Shown: piece after piece, positions 1 through 8,460 of the stretch
How the letters are laid out: each line of letters starts with the position of its first letter
How positions within the stretch are numbered: position 1 is the first letter of the stretch
Source of the DNA: Candidatus Hydrogenedentota bacterium
Lineage (GTDB): Bacteria; Hydrogenedentota; Hydrogenedentia; Hydrogenedentales; JAEUWI01
Length of the DNA stretch: 64,000 nucleotides
Direction of reading: 5' to 3'
Assembly: GCA_019637335.1 (NCBI GenBank)
Contig: JAHBVV010000033.1
Coordinates: 1 to 64,000, forward strand
The notes under the pieces: model-generated
What the model saw: the letters and a program-made list of their open reading frames with translations, nothing else
The model's database searches: none
Told to the model about the DNA's origin: nothing
Translations under genes and position numbers: made by a program

Positions 1-78
1 CCCTTTGTGCCCTTCGTGGTGACAATCTTCTTGGCGGTCGTCGGCTGCCCAAAGGGTTCCATGGTCCGTCTTTTTTTG

Positions 79-187
79 ACCACGGATTACACCGATAACA
101 CGGATTTTTCTTATTCGTGTCAATTCGTGTGCATTCGTGGTTCAATAGTTTGGTTGCGGCCATCGGTCGCACTGTGTAATCCGTGGT
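79..187. repeat. Inverted-repeat element, 14-bp perfect arms
   Basis: The arms ACCACGGATTACAC (79-92) and GTGTAATCCGTGGT (174-187) are perfect reverse complements enclosing 81 bases. The interior holds related phrases such as AACACGGAT and ATTCGTGT. No reading frame in the first 315 bases looks coding, so this interval appears to be a dispersed repeat plus a terminator. The architecture resembles the inverted repeat at 9639-9739. Function is unknown. Confidence 0.6.
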
Positions 188-269
188 GATCATTTCCTCG
201 GTCGAGGCCCAAGGCTGCCCCGCGCCCTTCGTGGTTCGCCCGCGGGATACGCCGCACACCGCCCGGCAC

Positions 270-297
270 AAAAAAAGCCCCCGTCCGCGACGGGGGC
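270..297 (-). terminator. Rho-independent terminator of tRNA-Arg
   Basis: On the minus strand a 9-bp stem (GCCCCCGTC paired with GACGGGGGC, 3-base loop) is followed directly by seven T residues. It starts 18 bases past the encoded CCA end of the tRNA-Arg gene and is oriented to stop its transcript. Confidence 0.85.
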
Positions 298-315
298 ATG
301 GCGTAAATACAAAAA

Positions 316-392
<77 letters not shown>

Positions 393-419
393 GCAAAGTG
401 GTGCCGAAGCACACCCAGA

Positions 420-449
420 ATACTAACATAAGAATCCGACCGCTTGCAA
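420..449 (-). promoter_or_regulatory. Sigma70-type promoter for tRNA-Arg
   Basis: On the minus strand TTGCAA (444-449) and TAGTAT (420-425) are separated by 18 bases, with the -10 box about 28 bases before the mature tRNA 5' end. Spacing and position fit a vegetative promoter. The match is inferred from sequence only. Confidence 0.5.
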
Positions 450-520
450 CCCCGCAACGCGATCCACCAACGGCCTTCCCGCGTCCCGCCAGGCCCGCCA
501 GGCCCGCCCGGACGCCACGC

Positions 521-1630
521 TCACGCCCCGGCAATTTCCCGCGCGATCCGGGCCAGGTCGATCACCCGCTGGTCGGGGGTGTCGTGTTCGATGTCGGCCA
601 TGACCACGTCGCAGGGACCCAGCTCGCGGTAGATCCGCTCGAGATCGCCGCGAAGCTCGGTTAAACCCTTGGAAACCAGGTCCGTCGGCGTATACATGAG
701 CGCACGGCGGGCCTGCGGGCACAGGCGGCGCGCCTGTTCCAGATCGGAATCCAGCCCCATATCGACATACCCGAGTTTCTCGATGCGCGCGTAGTCCGCA
801 ATGTACGGGTCAACGTTCCACGCGCAGTTGTGGATCCCGAAATGCTCGAAGGCCTCGGCGATCCGTCGATCGTACGGAAACAAAAACTCCCGGTACTGGT
901 CGGGCGATACCATATTCACCACGCAGTTGCTGACCGTGGCGTGCCGTACGACCACCCCGGATTCCTTCTGCCGCGCATACAGAATCCGCATTCCCTCGAT
1001 CATGGTTTCGCTGATGACGTCGAAGAGGTGGTGCGCGAGCTCGGGATTGATCATCATGTCCATGAAGATCTGGTCGCCGCGCAGGCGGAACGCATTGTTC
1101 AACACGCCCTGCCAGTTGATGTAGCCTTCAATCCGACCATACTCCCGCGCCAGCGTCTCGGCCTGTTCCATAATCTGGCTGAATACGGGATTCGCCGAGA
1201 GATCGGGTACGGCCAGTTGAGCGGACTGCGCGTCGGAGAGGTACTCGTGCCGCGCCGCCGGCCAGTTGTCCGGATAGTAGTTCGCCCCCACGCCAAAAAT
1301 GCGGGACATCGTAAGCGCGCCGTGTACGCCATCCAGTGTGCCGGGCGCGCTTTCCGGGTCGTCCCCGCCGAGACGGAGTTCGGGGAAGTGGCGGTTGAGG
1401 GCCCCCCGCATCGCCACGAGGGTCTCGCGGCGGTAGACAGGATTCAGGTGCCACGTCTCGGAGAAATCGATCCCGCAGCGCTCGCGGTACCATTTCGGCG
1501 TGAATCCAAATTCGATCCGCAGATCGGATTCCGTGCCGTCGCAGGGGGCTCGGGTGGCCGGCGCGGCCGGCGCGATATAACTGCGCAACTGGCCCGCGGT
1601 GCGGCGGGGCGTCTTGGTAAGGGTAGTCAT
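521..1630 (-). CDS. Uroporphyrinogen decarboxylase-fold protein (methyltransferase-like)
   Basis: The 369-residue product belongs to the broad URO-D superfamily, which includes HemE and the corrinoid-dependent methyltransferases MtaA, MtbA and CmuA. It carries H267-N-C269, an H-x-C pair like the zinc ligands of the methyltransferase branch. No HemE N-terminal signature was recognised, so haem synthesis is unlikely. The ATG start overlaps the stop of the preceding URO-D gene by four bases (ATGA), so the two are translationally coupled. With the homocysteine methyltransferase upstream, a role in methyl transfer from an unknown methylated substrate is inferred. No corrinoid-protein gene is adjacent, so the methyl carrier is not visible. 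Confidence 0.7.
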   Translation of the reverse strand: MTTLTKTPRRTAGQLRSYIAPAAPATRAPCDGTESDLRIEFGFTPKWYRERCGIDFSETWHLNPVYRRETLVAMRGALNRHFPELRLGGDDPESAPGTLDGVHGALTMSRIFGVGANYYPDNWPAARHEYLSDAQSAQLAVPDLSANPVFSQIMEQAETLAREYGRIEGYINWQGVLNNAFRLRGDQIFMDMMINPELAHHLFDVISETMIEGMRILYARQKESGVVVRHATVSNCVVNMVSPDQYREFLFPYDRRIAEAFEHFGIHNCAWNVDPYIADYARIEKLGYVDMGLDSDLEQARRLCPQARRALMYTPTDLVSKGLTELRGDLERIYRELGPCDVVMADIEHDTPDQRVIDLARIAREIAGA

Positions 1631-2730
1631 TCTACGAACCTCTCCTCGGTAAGCGCGCGGCGCCGATCGGCCGCCCGATCGAAGATCATCTCCCGGCTGA
1701 CCCCCGCCTCCGCATACATCGCGAAGATGTTGTCGTCGGGTGTTTCCGGCGGGATGGTGTGCGACGCCGCCAGAATGTAGCCACCGCCGCCCGCCATCAT
1801 GCCGTCGATAAGGCGCGCGGTCGCGCGGCGCACTTCGTCCGCGCTGCCGTTCACCAGCAGGTGCTGCGTATCCACGCCGCCCATGAAGGTCAGGTGCGCG
1901 CCATATTCCCGTTTCAGTTCCAGCGCGTCCATCCCCGGACAGCCGCACTGGACGGGATTCAGAATCTCGATACCCATTTCGATCAGATCGCCGATGATGG
2001 GCCGCAGCGCGCCGCAGCAATGGTACGCCACGGGAAGGCCCCGGGCGCGCCCCACGTCCACCACGCGCTGGAGATGGGGCTTGATCAGGTCGCGCCACAT
2101 GGCCGGGCTCATGAGCATGCTGTGCTGCCCCGCCACGTCGTCCCCCGTCCAGAGCCAGTCGACTGGAAAGCGCTCGCAACCCTTCTCCGACAGCGACACG
2201 GCGAAATCGGCGCAGCGGCCGAGCAGTTCGAACGCCACGTCGGGTTGCGCGGCCAGGTCGAGCATGGCGGCTTCCATCCCGCGAAGGCGCCAGTACATTT
2301 CGAAGGCGCACGGGGAAACGTCGATTCCAAGAAAGCAGTCGCCGCGCGCGTCGACAACCGGCTGCATCAGGTTGAGGAGCTCCTCCTCGCGGTCCCAGGG
2401 GAAGGAATAGGCGGCGATGGCTTCCGGCGAGGCCCCGGCGAGTGGAAAGACCGTCGGCTGGTTAAAGCCGTCCCGCATGACCCAGGTCACGCCCCACCAG
2501 TCCACGTGCGACTCGCCGTCCTGCTTGTGGACAATACCCTCCATGGCGTAGTTGTTGTTCACCCAGGTCTGTTTGATGTCGTCCCCCATCACTTCGCCCA
2601 GATAACGGGGCGGTATCTCCAGCAAGGAGGCCAGATGCCGCGCGGTGGCGGGGTGGAACCACATGAAAATGGGTACCCGATCCGGCGTGGCGCGCCGGAT
2701 CGACGCGATAACCCGCTCTCGACTGTTCAT
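1627..2730 (-). CDS. Uroporphyrinogen decarboxylase-fold methyltransferase-like protein
   Basis: The 367-residue protein begins MNSRERV, a typical start for the non-HemE URO-D family. Its H237-C-C-G240 motif followed by a LIEMGIEILNP stretch matches the zinc-site region of MtaA/CmuA-type methyltransferases, where His and Cys bind the zinc that activates a thiol acceptor. The C-terminus has the GGGYILAASHTIPPETP motif that closes the barrel in this family. It overlaps its downstream paralogue by four bases and lies 24 bases after a homocysteine S-methyltransferase, all on one strand. The substrate is unknown. The family call is firm; the methyltransferase role is inferred from motif and neighbours. 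Confidence 0.78.
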   Translation of the reverse strand: MNSRERVIASIRRATPDRVPIFMWFHPATARHLASLLEIPPRYLGEVMGDDIKQTWVNNNYAMEGIVHKQDGESHVDWWGVTWVMRDGFNQPTVFPLAGASPEAIAAYSFPWDREEELLNLMQPVVDARGDCFLGIDVSPCAFEMYWRLRGMEAAMLDLAAQPDVAFELLGRCADFAVSLSEKGCERFPVDWLWTGDDVAGQHSMLMSPAMWRDLIKPHLQRVVDVGRARGLPVAYHCCGALRPIIGDLIEMGIEILNPVQCGCPGMDALELKREYGAHLTFMGGVDTQHLLVNGSADEVRRATARLIDGMMAGGGGYILAASHTIPPETPDDNIFAMYAEAGVSREMIFDRAADRRRALTEERFVE

Positions 2731-2754
2731 AGGCGGTCTCCCGGTGGCCGGGTC

Positions 2755-3639
2755 TCAGTTCCCCCGCGCGCGCGCGCGAATGGCGCGGATATGGTCCGGC
2801 GAGGTGCCGCAGCAGCCCCCGATAATACTGGCGCCGGCCTCGAGCAGGGCCGGCACGCAGCCCGCCATGAATTCAGGCGTCTCCGGGTAGGTCTCCCCGG
2901 CATCGGTCAGGATGGGCATGCCGGCGTTGGGGTGCACAAGAACCGGCGTATCCGGCGCGGCCTCGCGAATCGCGCGAACAATGCCCACCATCTGCTCCGA
3001 TCCCTGGCTGCAATTTGTGCCCAGGATATCAGCGCCCGCCTCCAGCAGTGCGGCGGCCATCTCCGCGGGCGAGGCGCCCATCATCGTGCGGTACATGCCG
3101 CCCGCGTTGCCCTGGTACGTGAACGAGCAGATGATCTCGAGGTCCGTGTTCTCCCGGACCGCGCGCGTGGCGATCACCGCCTCGTCAATCGCGGACATGG
3201 TCTCGATGCAGCAGGCGTCGGCGCCGCCTTCTTCAAGCGCTTCCGCCTGCTCGCGAAAGACGTCGTAAAGCTCGTCCTCGGTGATGTCGCCCATCATCAG
3301 GATCTTCCCGGTCGGACCGATCGATGCCGCCACGTGGACCACATCCCCCGCCGCCTCGCGCGAAAGGCGCGCCGCGGCGCGGTTAAGTTCCCCCACCTGG
3401 CCTTCAAGGCCGTAGGCGGCCAGCTTGATGCGCGATCCACCGAAACTGTTCGTCGTAATAATCTCGGACCCCGCCGCGACATAGTGCTCCGCAATGCCAC
3501 GGACAATGTCGGGATGGTCGATGTTCCAGCGTTCCGGGCATTCCCCGGGCTTCAGGCCCGCCGCCATCAGGAGCGTTCCCCAGCCCCCGTCCGAAATCAG
3601 CGTTCCCCGAACCTTCAAATCGTCAAGAATGGTGTTCAT
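2755..3639 (-). CDS. Homocysteine S-methyltransferase family protein
   Basis: This 294-residue protein is a stand-alone Hcy-binding barrel like MmuM/BHMT and the N-terminal module of MetH. It transfers a methyl group to homocysteine to give methionine. The three zinc-binding cysteines are present: C210 in GTNC and C276-C277 in GGCCG, along with the N-terminal DGGWGT motif. An ATG six codons upstream is possible, but GGAGGGAA seven bases before the chosen ATG decides the start. No folate or B12 domain is fused, so the donor must be a small molecule or a protein partner, perhaps supplied by the two URO-D-fold genes downstream. Confidence 0.85.
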   Translation of the reverse strand: MNTILDDLKVRGTLISDGGWGTLLMAAGLKPGECPERWNIDHPDIVRGIAEHYVAAGSEIITTNSFGGSRIKLAAYGLEGQVGELNRAAARLSREAAGDVVHVAASIGPTGKILMMGDITEDELYDVFREQAEALEEGGADACCIETMSAIDEAVIATRAVRENTDLEIICSFTYQGNAGGMYRTMMGASPAEMAAALLEAGADILGTNCSQGSEQMVGIVRAIREAAPDTPVLVHPNAGMPILTDAGETYPETPEFMAGCVPALLEAGASIIGGCCGTSPDHIRAIRARARGN

Positions 3640-3695
3640 GCGGTTCCCTCCACACATTCCCCTTCAGTGTACGGCAGGGGCGCCGCATCGAACAA

Positions 3696-3944
3696 GCCCA
3701 AAACGCAGGGCAATCGCATTTAGACTTCCAACTCGAGCCGAGCGCCACATGAACCACCTTCAAAGGTATAAAGGGCGCGTGTTGGAGCGCTGGCATTTCG
3801 CCTGCGGCGAATCCCTGACCTTGCCGGCACAGATGCCGGCGCTCCAAAACGCTCACTATCGTTGATTCAAGGTTCCAATTCGACTCAGGTTTACGCCCAT
3901 ATACCGAGATCGAGTTTAAATGCGATTGCCCTGGCCCAAAACGC
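3696..3944. repeat. MITE-like element with terminal inverted repeats and flanking direct repeats
   Basis: AGGGCAATCGCATTTA starts a 20-base left end (3707-3726). Its reverse complement forms the right end (3913-3932), with 19 of 20 bases matching. Immediately outside lie direct copies of GCCCAAAACGC (3696-3706 and 3934-3944), as expected of a target-site duplication. The interior is about 185 bases, encodes nothing recognisable, and holds the nested stem-loop 3782-3847. It fills the gap between the methyltransferase and isomerase-like genes. Non-autonomous transposition is an inference. Confidence 0.55.
3782..3847. repeat. Nested stem-loop, REP-like
   Basis: TTGGAGCGCTGGCAT (3782-3796) pairs with ATGCCGGCGCTCCAA (3833-3847) with one mismatch. 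The loop contains a second short palindrome, TTCGCCTGCGGCGAA. It sits inside the inverted-repeat element. Without a T-run it is not a convincing terminator. Confidence 0.5.
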
Positions 3945-3984
3945 CGGCAACGGGATGACAGGCTCCCGATGCCGGCGCGAAGTT

Positions 3985-5538
3985 TCAGGCCACCGAGGTG
4001 GCGGGCGGGCTGAGGTTGTACCAGCCAACCCCCTGTTTCCTGAGCGCGTAGCCGGTTTCTGCCAGGTGATCGCCGTAAGCCAGCATCCAGTGGAATCCGC
4101 GCATCTCCTCCGCAAGTTTCCCGCAGTCGCCGTCAATCCCAACATCAATCTGTGAACGGCAAATGGCCATCTCCGGATTGTCCTGGATATGCCCCCGGAA
4201 TCCGAGCCAGCGGTTGCTGGCGAAATCGGGATCCAGCACGGTCACCACCTGCCCGATCCGCATATCGACCTTCGGCGCCGCGCCATAGTCGGATTCGAAA
4301 TGGGTCTGGATCCGCGCCGGCTCAAGATGAACCCCGTCCATACGCCGCGGCGCCGTGCAGTGCGCCAGCGTCACCACCCCATGGTGCGGGTACGTGGGAT
4401 CCTGCAGGAACACCGGCAGCGATGCGATATGGTGCAACAGGATGCCGGACGGGATAACCACAAAATCGGACTCGCAGAACGCCAGCATCCCGTCGTCGTT
4501 GATCAGGGTCAGGGTCAGGCAGGCCGTTGTCCGCGCCATCGGGATGATGGTCGTCATGCATTCATTCACCGTGATGGCGGTGGCGCACGCTTCGTCCATC
4601 AACTGGCGGAAAAGGTCGTCGAGCAGGAAGGCCCCGGTGACAAAATCGCCCCGCGTCTCCAGCAGCGTGGCCGGCAGATTCAGATACTCTGCGGCCTCCC
4701 GCGCGTACCGCGCCATGCCGGCGGCGTCGGCCTGCATCGCGGCGATGCGCTTGCCGAGTTCGTCGTAGGAAACGTCCACAATATCCAGGTTCCACTGCTC
4801 CCGCGCAAGGGCCGGCGCCGCCTGGCCGCCCTGCCCCCAGCCGGAAGCTCCGCCAATCGCCACGATGCGCGAACCCACCGTGTTCTTCAGGGCGTAAAGC
4901 GCGCGCAGACGCGCGATCACATCCCCCATCTCATCGACAACGATGTCATCGGTGGTCAGGTTCGGCTCCCCGTATTCGTCGACCGTCTTCCGGAGCAGGC
5001 GCGGGTGCAGGATTTCGTACCACAAATAGGCCGGGCCGCTGCGGTGGCGAACAAACACCAGATTTCGCCGGCCCGAGGCGAGAATAGTCTCCAGCGCATC
5101 CCCGCCCCCCGACGCCGCGTACGTGATCACCACATCACAATCGACCGCCCGGATACGGGACGCCTCCTCCGCGTTGGTCACCCCGAGCAGCGGCAGAATC
5201 GTCAACGGAAACTCCGCCTTGCCACGCAACGCGTCCAGTTCCGCGTTGATACGGCCCCCCTCCTCCGCCACGTCCGCACGCGAACCAAGACCGCCCCACG
5301 GGCGCCAGCTTGTGGCCTCGCGCGGCTCAGACAGGTGGTACAACAACACGGGCTGAACCACCAGCGGACGCTTGGATACCGCGGGGCGCGGCCGTTTTCC
5401 AGCCGCCCCCGCGCCCGACTCGCCAGCGTGTGCGGCCAGGGCGGTTCCCAGCGCCGTGCCGCCCACCGCCGCGAAGAAACTCCGCCGCCCGATGCCCGGG
5501 GCGTGGCAGCCGCAACAACCGGTGTGTACGTGGCTCAT
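3985..5538 (-). CDS. Tat-exported sugar isomerase-like protein (fucose/arabinose isomerase superfamily)
   Basis: The 517-residue product starts with a Cys/His-containing leader and a twin-arginine signal (GRRSFF, then AAVGGTALGTALAAHA), so it should fold with its cofactor in the cytoplasm before Tat export. The body resembles COG2407 proteins of the L-fucose/L-arabinose isomerase superfamily, including a C-terminal lobe with a TLAHCTAPRRMDG stretch. The next upstream gene encodes a related protein with the equivalent IAAHCTAGTRLNG stretch. I did not locate the metal ligands, and an exported isomerase is unusual, so catalysis is unproven. The start was chosen for the intact Tat signal and an AAAGGAAA site. 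A longer in-frame extension exists but lacks support. Confidence 0.65.
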   Translation of the reverse strand: MSHVHTGCCGCHAPGIGRRSFFAAVGGTALGTALAAHAGESGAGAAGKRPRPAVSKRPLVVQPVLLYHLSEPREATSWRPWGGLGSRADVAEEGGRINAELDALRGKAEFPLTILPLLGVTNAEEASRIRAVDCDVVITYAASGGGDALETILASGRRNLVFVRHRSGPAYLWYEILHPRLLRKTVDEYGEPNLTTDDIVVDEMGDVIARLRALYALKNTVGSRIVAIGGASGWGQGGQAAPALAREQWNLDIVDVSYDELGKRIAAMQADAAGMARYAREAAEYLNLPATLLETRGDFVTGAFLLDDLFRQLMDEACATAITVNECMTTIIPMARTTACLTLTLINDDGMLAFCESDFVVIPSGILLHHIASLPVFLQDPTYPHHGVVTLAHCTAPRRMDGVHLEPARIQTHFESDYGAAPKVDMRIGQVVTVLDPDFASNRWLGFRGHIQDNPEMAICRSQIDVGIDGDCGKLAEEMRGFHWMLAYGDHLAETGYALRKQGVGWYNLSPPATSVA

Positions 5539-5627
5539 GACATTTCCTTTCTCGCGGGCGCGCCGTGCTTCGCCGCGCCTTTCAGAATGCGTTTGCGGTT
5601 TCGCGATCACGCCCCAGCCGAGACGGG

Positions 5628-7100
5628 CTAGGCCTCCGGCGCGTAACGAGGCGAGTGGATGGCGCGAATACCGTGCAGCTGGCAAAACGCCTCGACATCG
5701 CGCTTGTGATCGCCGTAGAAGACGACCTGGTGGAAACCCTTCACATCGCGGCAGTCCTCAACATCGTTCATGGCGATCTCGAAGTTGGTCCGGCATCCGC
5801 CCGCGGGCGGCGTCTGCACATTCGCGATCACCGTGCCGGTGTCCACGATGAGCTCCCGTGGCCCGGTGAAGCGCACCAGGGTCACCGGCTGCGCTTCGCG
5901 CCAGATAACCTGCATCGCCACGCCCAGGGCGGATTCCGAGTGGCTGCGCAGCACATACGGCTCCGGTTCCTCGCCAAACCCATTGAGCCGCGTCCCGGCG
6001 GTGCAGTGCGCGGCAATCAGCACGTTTTTCACCGTCTCCGGGACCGGATCGTTCATGAACCCGGGCTTGTCGAAGAGGTAGCTGGAGAGCATCAGCGAGA
6101 CCGCGCCGTACACGTCGGCCTCGCAGCCGTACGTGATCCCCGCGTCCTGGAACAGCGCGGCCGCCATGCACGGCGGTGTGGGCACGTCCCGGGCGGAAAC
6201 CATGCCCAGGCAGTCGCTGGTGATCGCGTTCGCCCCCTCCAACTCCAGGAGCTTCTTGGCAGTCTGATAGGATCGCGCCGCGTTCATCGTGTCCTGCTTT
6301 GTGGGCTCCACGATCTTCTCAGCCCCCCGCCGCATGGCCCGCGCCACCTCATACGTCTCTTCGTTTTCCGGCATCCGGGCGAACAGCTCGTGCAGGGTAT
6401 CCCGTGGTATACGCTTCACCCGAATTCCCAGGTGCTCGATGGTCTCCTCTTTGCGCTCGGCGCCGGCCAGGACCAGCAGGGTGCTCTCGGCGAGCTGCTT
6501 CCGCGCCCGGATCATCCTCATCGCCCGCGCAATCGCGTCCTCCTCGAGCGAGGAAATCACATGCACGCCCGGCTGCCGGGAGATCTGAAGCACATGCTGT
6601 GTAAACGCCGTGCCGACCGGCGCAAACACGATGGTCGGCACGCCCGCCTCCGCGATGGCCTTCACCCACGGCCAGACATCCAGGTGTTGCAGCACGAGCA
6701 GGATCCCGTCCGGACGCTCCGCCGCCAGCGCGGCGGCCAGGCCCGCCGCGGCCTCCGGGGATTCGATCGGGTCGGCGTACTGCCGGATATCCGCGCCCAC
6801 GGCGCGCGCGGCGTCACTGCACGCGTGCAGGTAGTGCTCGCGAGCCCCTTCCACGTCGTACGACGTCCCCGGCCAGCCAAGCCAGTACGGTGGAGCCTTG
6901 CGCACAACCGCCACCTTCAAATCGACACGCGGGTACGGACGAAAACCCGCCAGGTCAATGTACTCGCCACTGGAGGGCGGTGCATGCCTTGGCCGGGCGC
7001 CCGCGCCCATCGGCAGTGCAAGAGAAACCGCGGCAACGCCCAGAAAACACCGGCGGGAAAACGCGCAGCAGGAGCAGGAATGGCGAGAAGGCATAGTCAT
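5628..7100 (-). CDS. Tat-exported sugar isomerase-like protein, paralogue
   Basis: This 490-residue protein has a classic Tat signal (SRRCFLGVAAVSLALPMGAGA) preceded by a CSCC cluster. The rest is similar in layout to the adjacent downstream gene: an N-terminal Rossmann-like half, then a C-terminal half with HCTAGTRLNG. Both fit the fucose/arabinose isomerase-like superfamily. The ATG is preceded by AAAGGAG at nine bases; a more upstream ATG lacks a site. The gap to the next gene is 89 bases, so the pair is probably cotranscribed. The substrate is unknown; a periplasmic sugar or sugar-derivative role is inferred. Confidence 0.65.
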   Translation of the reverse strand: MTMPSRHSCSCCAFSRRCFLGVAAVSLALPMGAGARPRHAPPSSGEYIDLAGFRPYPRVDLKVAVVRKAPPYWLGWPGTSYDVEGAREHYLHACSDAARAVGADIRQYADPIESPEAAAGLAAALAAERPDGILLVLQHLDVWPWVKAIAEAGVPTIVFAPVGTAFTQHVLQISRQPGVHVISSLEEDAIARAMRMIRARKQLAESTLLVLAGAERKEETIEHLGIRVKRIPRDTLHELFARMPENEETYEVARAMRRGAEKIVEPTKQDTMNAARSYQTAKKLLELEGANAITSDCLGMVSARDVPTPPCMAAALFQDAGITYGCEADVYGAVSLMLSSYLFDKPGFMNDPVPETVKNVLIAAHCTAGTRLNGFGEEPEPYVLRSHSESALGVAMQVIWREAQPVTLVRFTGPRELIVDTGTVIANVQTPPAGGCRTNFEIAMNDVEDCRDVKGFHQVVFYGDHKRDVEAFCQLHGIRAIHSPRYAPEA

Positions 7101-7463
7101 GGCGGCAAGCTCCTTTCTATGGGGTGCGGAGTGTGCGAAAGCGCCCATCATGCGGGCGGGGAGATTTCCCGGAAGCCGGGAACGGGAATGGCGCGGATAC
7201 GACGTCGGGCGGGAGCAGATAGTGGGCCGGTTCGGGCCCGCAAAGTACGGGGGACACCCCTGCGGGAACCCGGAACGGGTCCCGCCCCCCCGAAGCGAAC
7301 AGAAGTGTGTCCGGGCGCGTCGCGTACGACATGCGCCCCCCTTTCAGCCTGTTGAACGCGGAGAACCCGCCAGGCTACTACGCTTCATTATAGGCCGGCC
7401 CCGGAAATGCGTCAATGGGGTTTCCGGCGTCGGGCTGCAAGCCGCAGCGATCTGTACCCGCTT
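7101..7463. other. Non-coding divergent intergenic region
   Basis: This stretch separates the minus-strand isomerase-like gene from the plus-strand phosphodiesterase gene. In-frame runs through it are extensions of neighbouring frames without start signals or protein-like composition. Apart from the promoter just to its right, I see no feature in it. Confidence 0.5.
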
Positions 7464-7492
7464 TTGATATCCGGCGCCCCGGCTGGCATACT
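7464..7492 (+). promoter_or_regulatory. Sigma70-type promoter of the glycerophosphodiesterase gene
   Basis: TTGATA (7464-7469) and CATACT (7487-7492) are separated by exactly 17 bases, and the start codon follows 31 bases later. Both boxes differ from consensus by two bases or fewer. Predicted from sequence only. Confidence 0.5.
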
Positions 7493-7523
7493 GCCCCAAT
7501 CCCCCGCAGAACCGGAGTTTGAT

Positions 7524-8450
7524 ATGCGTTTTCTATCCCTATTCGCCGCGGCCCTGATGGCCGGCTGCGCCACGACAGGAACCCCCATGATCCAGCCGAA
7601 AGATGCTGTCGCCGTGATCGCCCACCGCGGAGCCAGCGCCTATGCGCCCGAGAACACCCTGGCCGCGTTCGAGCTGGCCGTCGCCATGCACGCGGACTGG
7701 TACGAACTGGACTGCCTGCTGACGCTCGACAACCACGTTATCGTGACCCACGACGGTACGCTCGACCGCTGCACGAACGGCGAGGGCGCCGTGGCGGAGA
7801 AAACGCTGGACCAACTGAAGACCCTGGACGCCGGGAGCTGGTTTGACCCGAAATTCGCGGGCGAACCCATGCCCACGCTGGCGGAGTCGCTGGCGATGGC
7901 GAAGAACCGGATCGGCGTGTATGTGGAGATTAAAAGCGCGGCGGACGACGGCCCGTTGATGGGCCAGCTCTGGGAGGCGGCGCGCGGGCAGGAGACAATG
8001 GATGATGCGCTCGCCGGACAGCTGATCCGCCTGGTGGAAGAAAACGGCAGCCGCAACCTGATGCTGGCACGGCAGGCCATCGCGGATATCCGCGCGGCCC
8101 GGATGGAGCCCCAGGTGGTGATTCAGTCCTTCTCGCCGGTCATCTGTCTGGTGGCGCGCGCCGAGGCGCCGGATATCCGCACCGAGTACCTCGGCAGCTA
8201 CGACGCGGAGAAGCCGGAAGCCTGGGATCGCTTCATCGAATGGGGCATGCTCATCGGCGTCGAGGGCTTCAACGTCAGTCACCATTCGATCAACCCAGAG
8301 CGCCTGGCCTTCTTCCACAACGCGGGCAAGAGCGTGGCCGTCTGGACGGTTGACAAGGAGGACGACATGCGCCGCTACATCGGCTGGGGCGTGAACGCGA
8401 TCATCACGAACCGCCCGGACGTCCTGCGGTCGGTGCTGGCGGGCGGCTGA
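7524..8450 (+). CDS. Glycerophosphodiester phosphodiesterase, lipoprotein
   Basis: The 308-residue product begins with a lipoprotein signal (LMAGC, lipidated Cys15). It continues with the GDPD domain: IAHRG at 32-36 with catalytic His34 and Arg35, the metal-binding Glu43-Asn44 in PENTLAAF, and HDGTLDRCTNG. It hydrolyses glycerophosphodiesters from phospholipid turnover to glycerol 3-phosphate and an alcohol, probably at the outer membrane. GGAG lies six bases before the ATG, which also exposes the signal peptide; an upstream in-frame extension has neither. It is a single-gene unit convergent with the ABC transporter genes. Confidence 0.88.
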   Translation: MRFLSLFAAALMAGCATTGTPMIQPKDAVAVIAHRGASAYAPENTLAAFELAVAMHADWYELDCLLTLDNHVIVTHDGTLDRCTNGEGAVAEKTLDQLKTLDAGSWFDPKFAGEPMPTLAESLAMAKNRIGVYVEIKSAADDGPLMGQLWEAARGQETMDDALAGQLIRLVEENGSRNLMLARQAIADIRAARMEPQVVIQSFSPVICLVARAEAPDIRTEYLGSYDAEKPEAWDRFIEWGMLIGVEGFNVSHHSINPERLAFFHNAGKSVAVWTVDKEDDMRRYIGWGVNAIITNRPDVLRSVLAGG

Positions 8451-8460
8451 CGCGCCAGCT

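Noticed and set aside
521-2730. Calling either URO-D-fold gene hemE
   Set aside because: Both carry H-x-C zinc-type motifs of the methyltransferase branch, I recognised no HemE N-terminal signature, and they lie beside a homocysteine methyltransferase rather than haem genes.
1759-3723. Plus-strand 654-codon open frame opposite the methyltransferase genes
   Set aside because: Composition (His/Arg/Gly/Pro-rich) is typical of antisense shadows in GC-rich DNA, while the minus-strand genes have clear family motifs.
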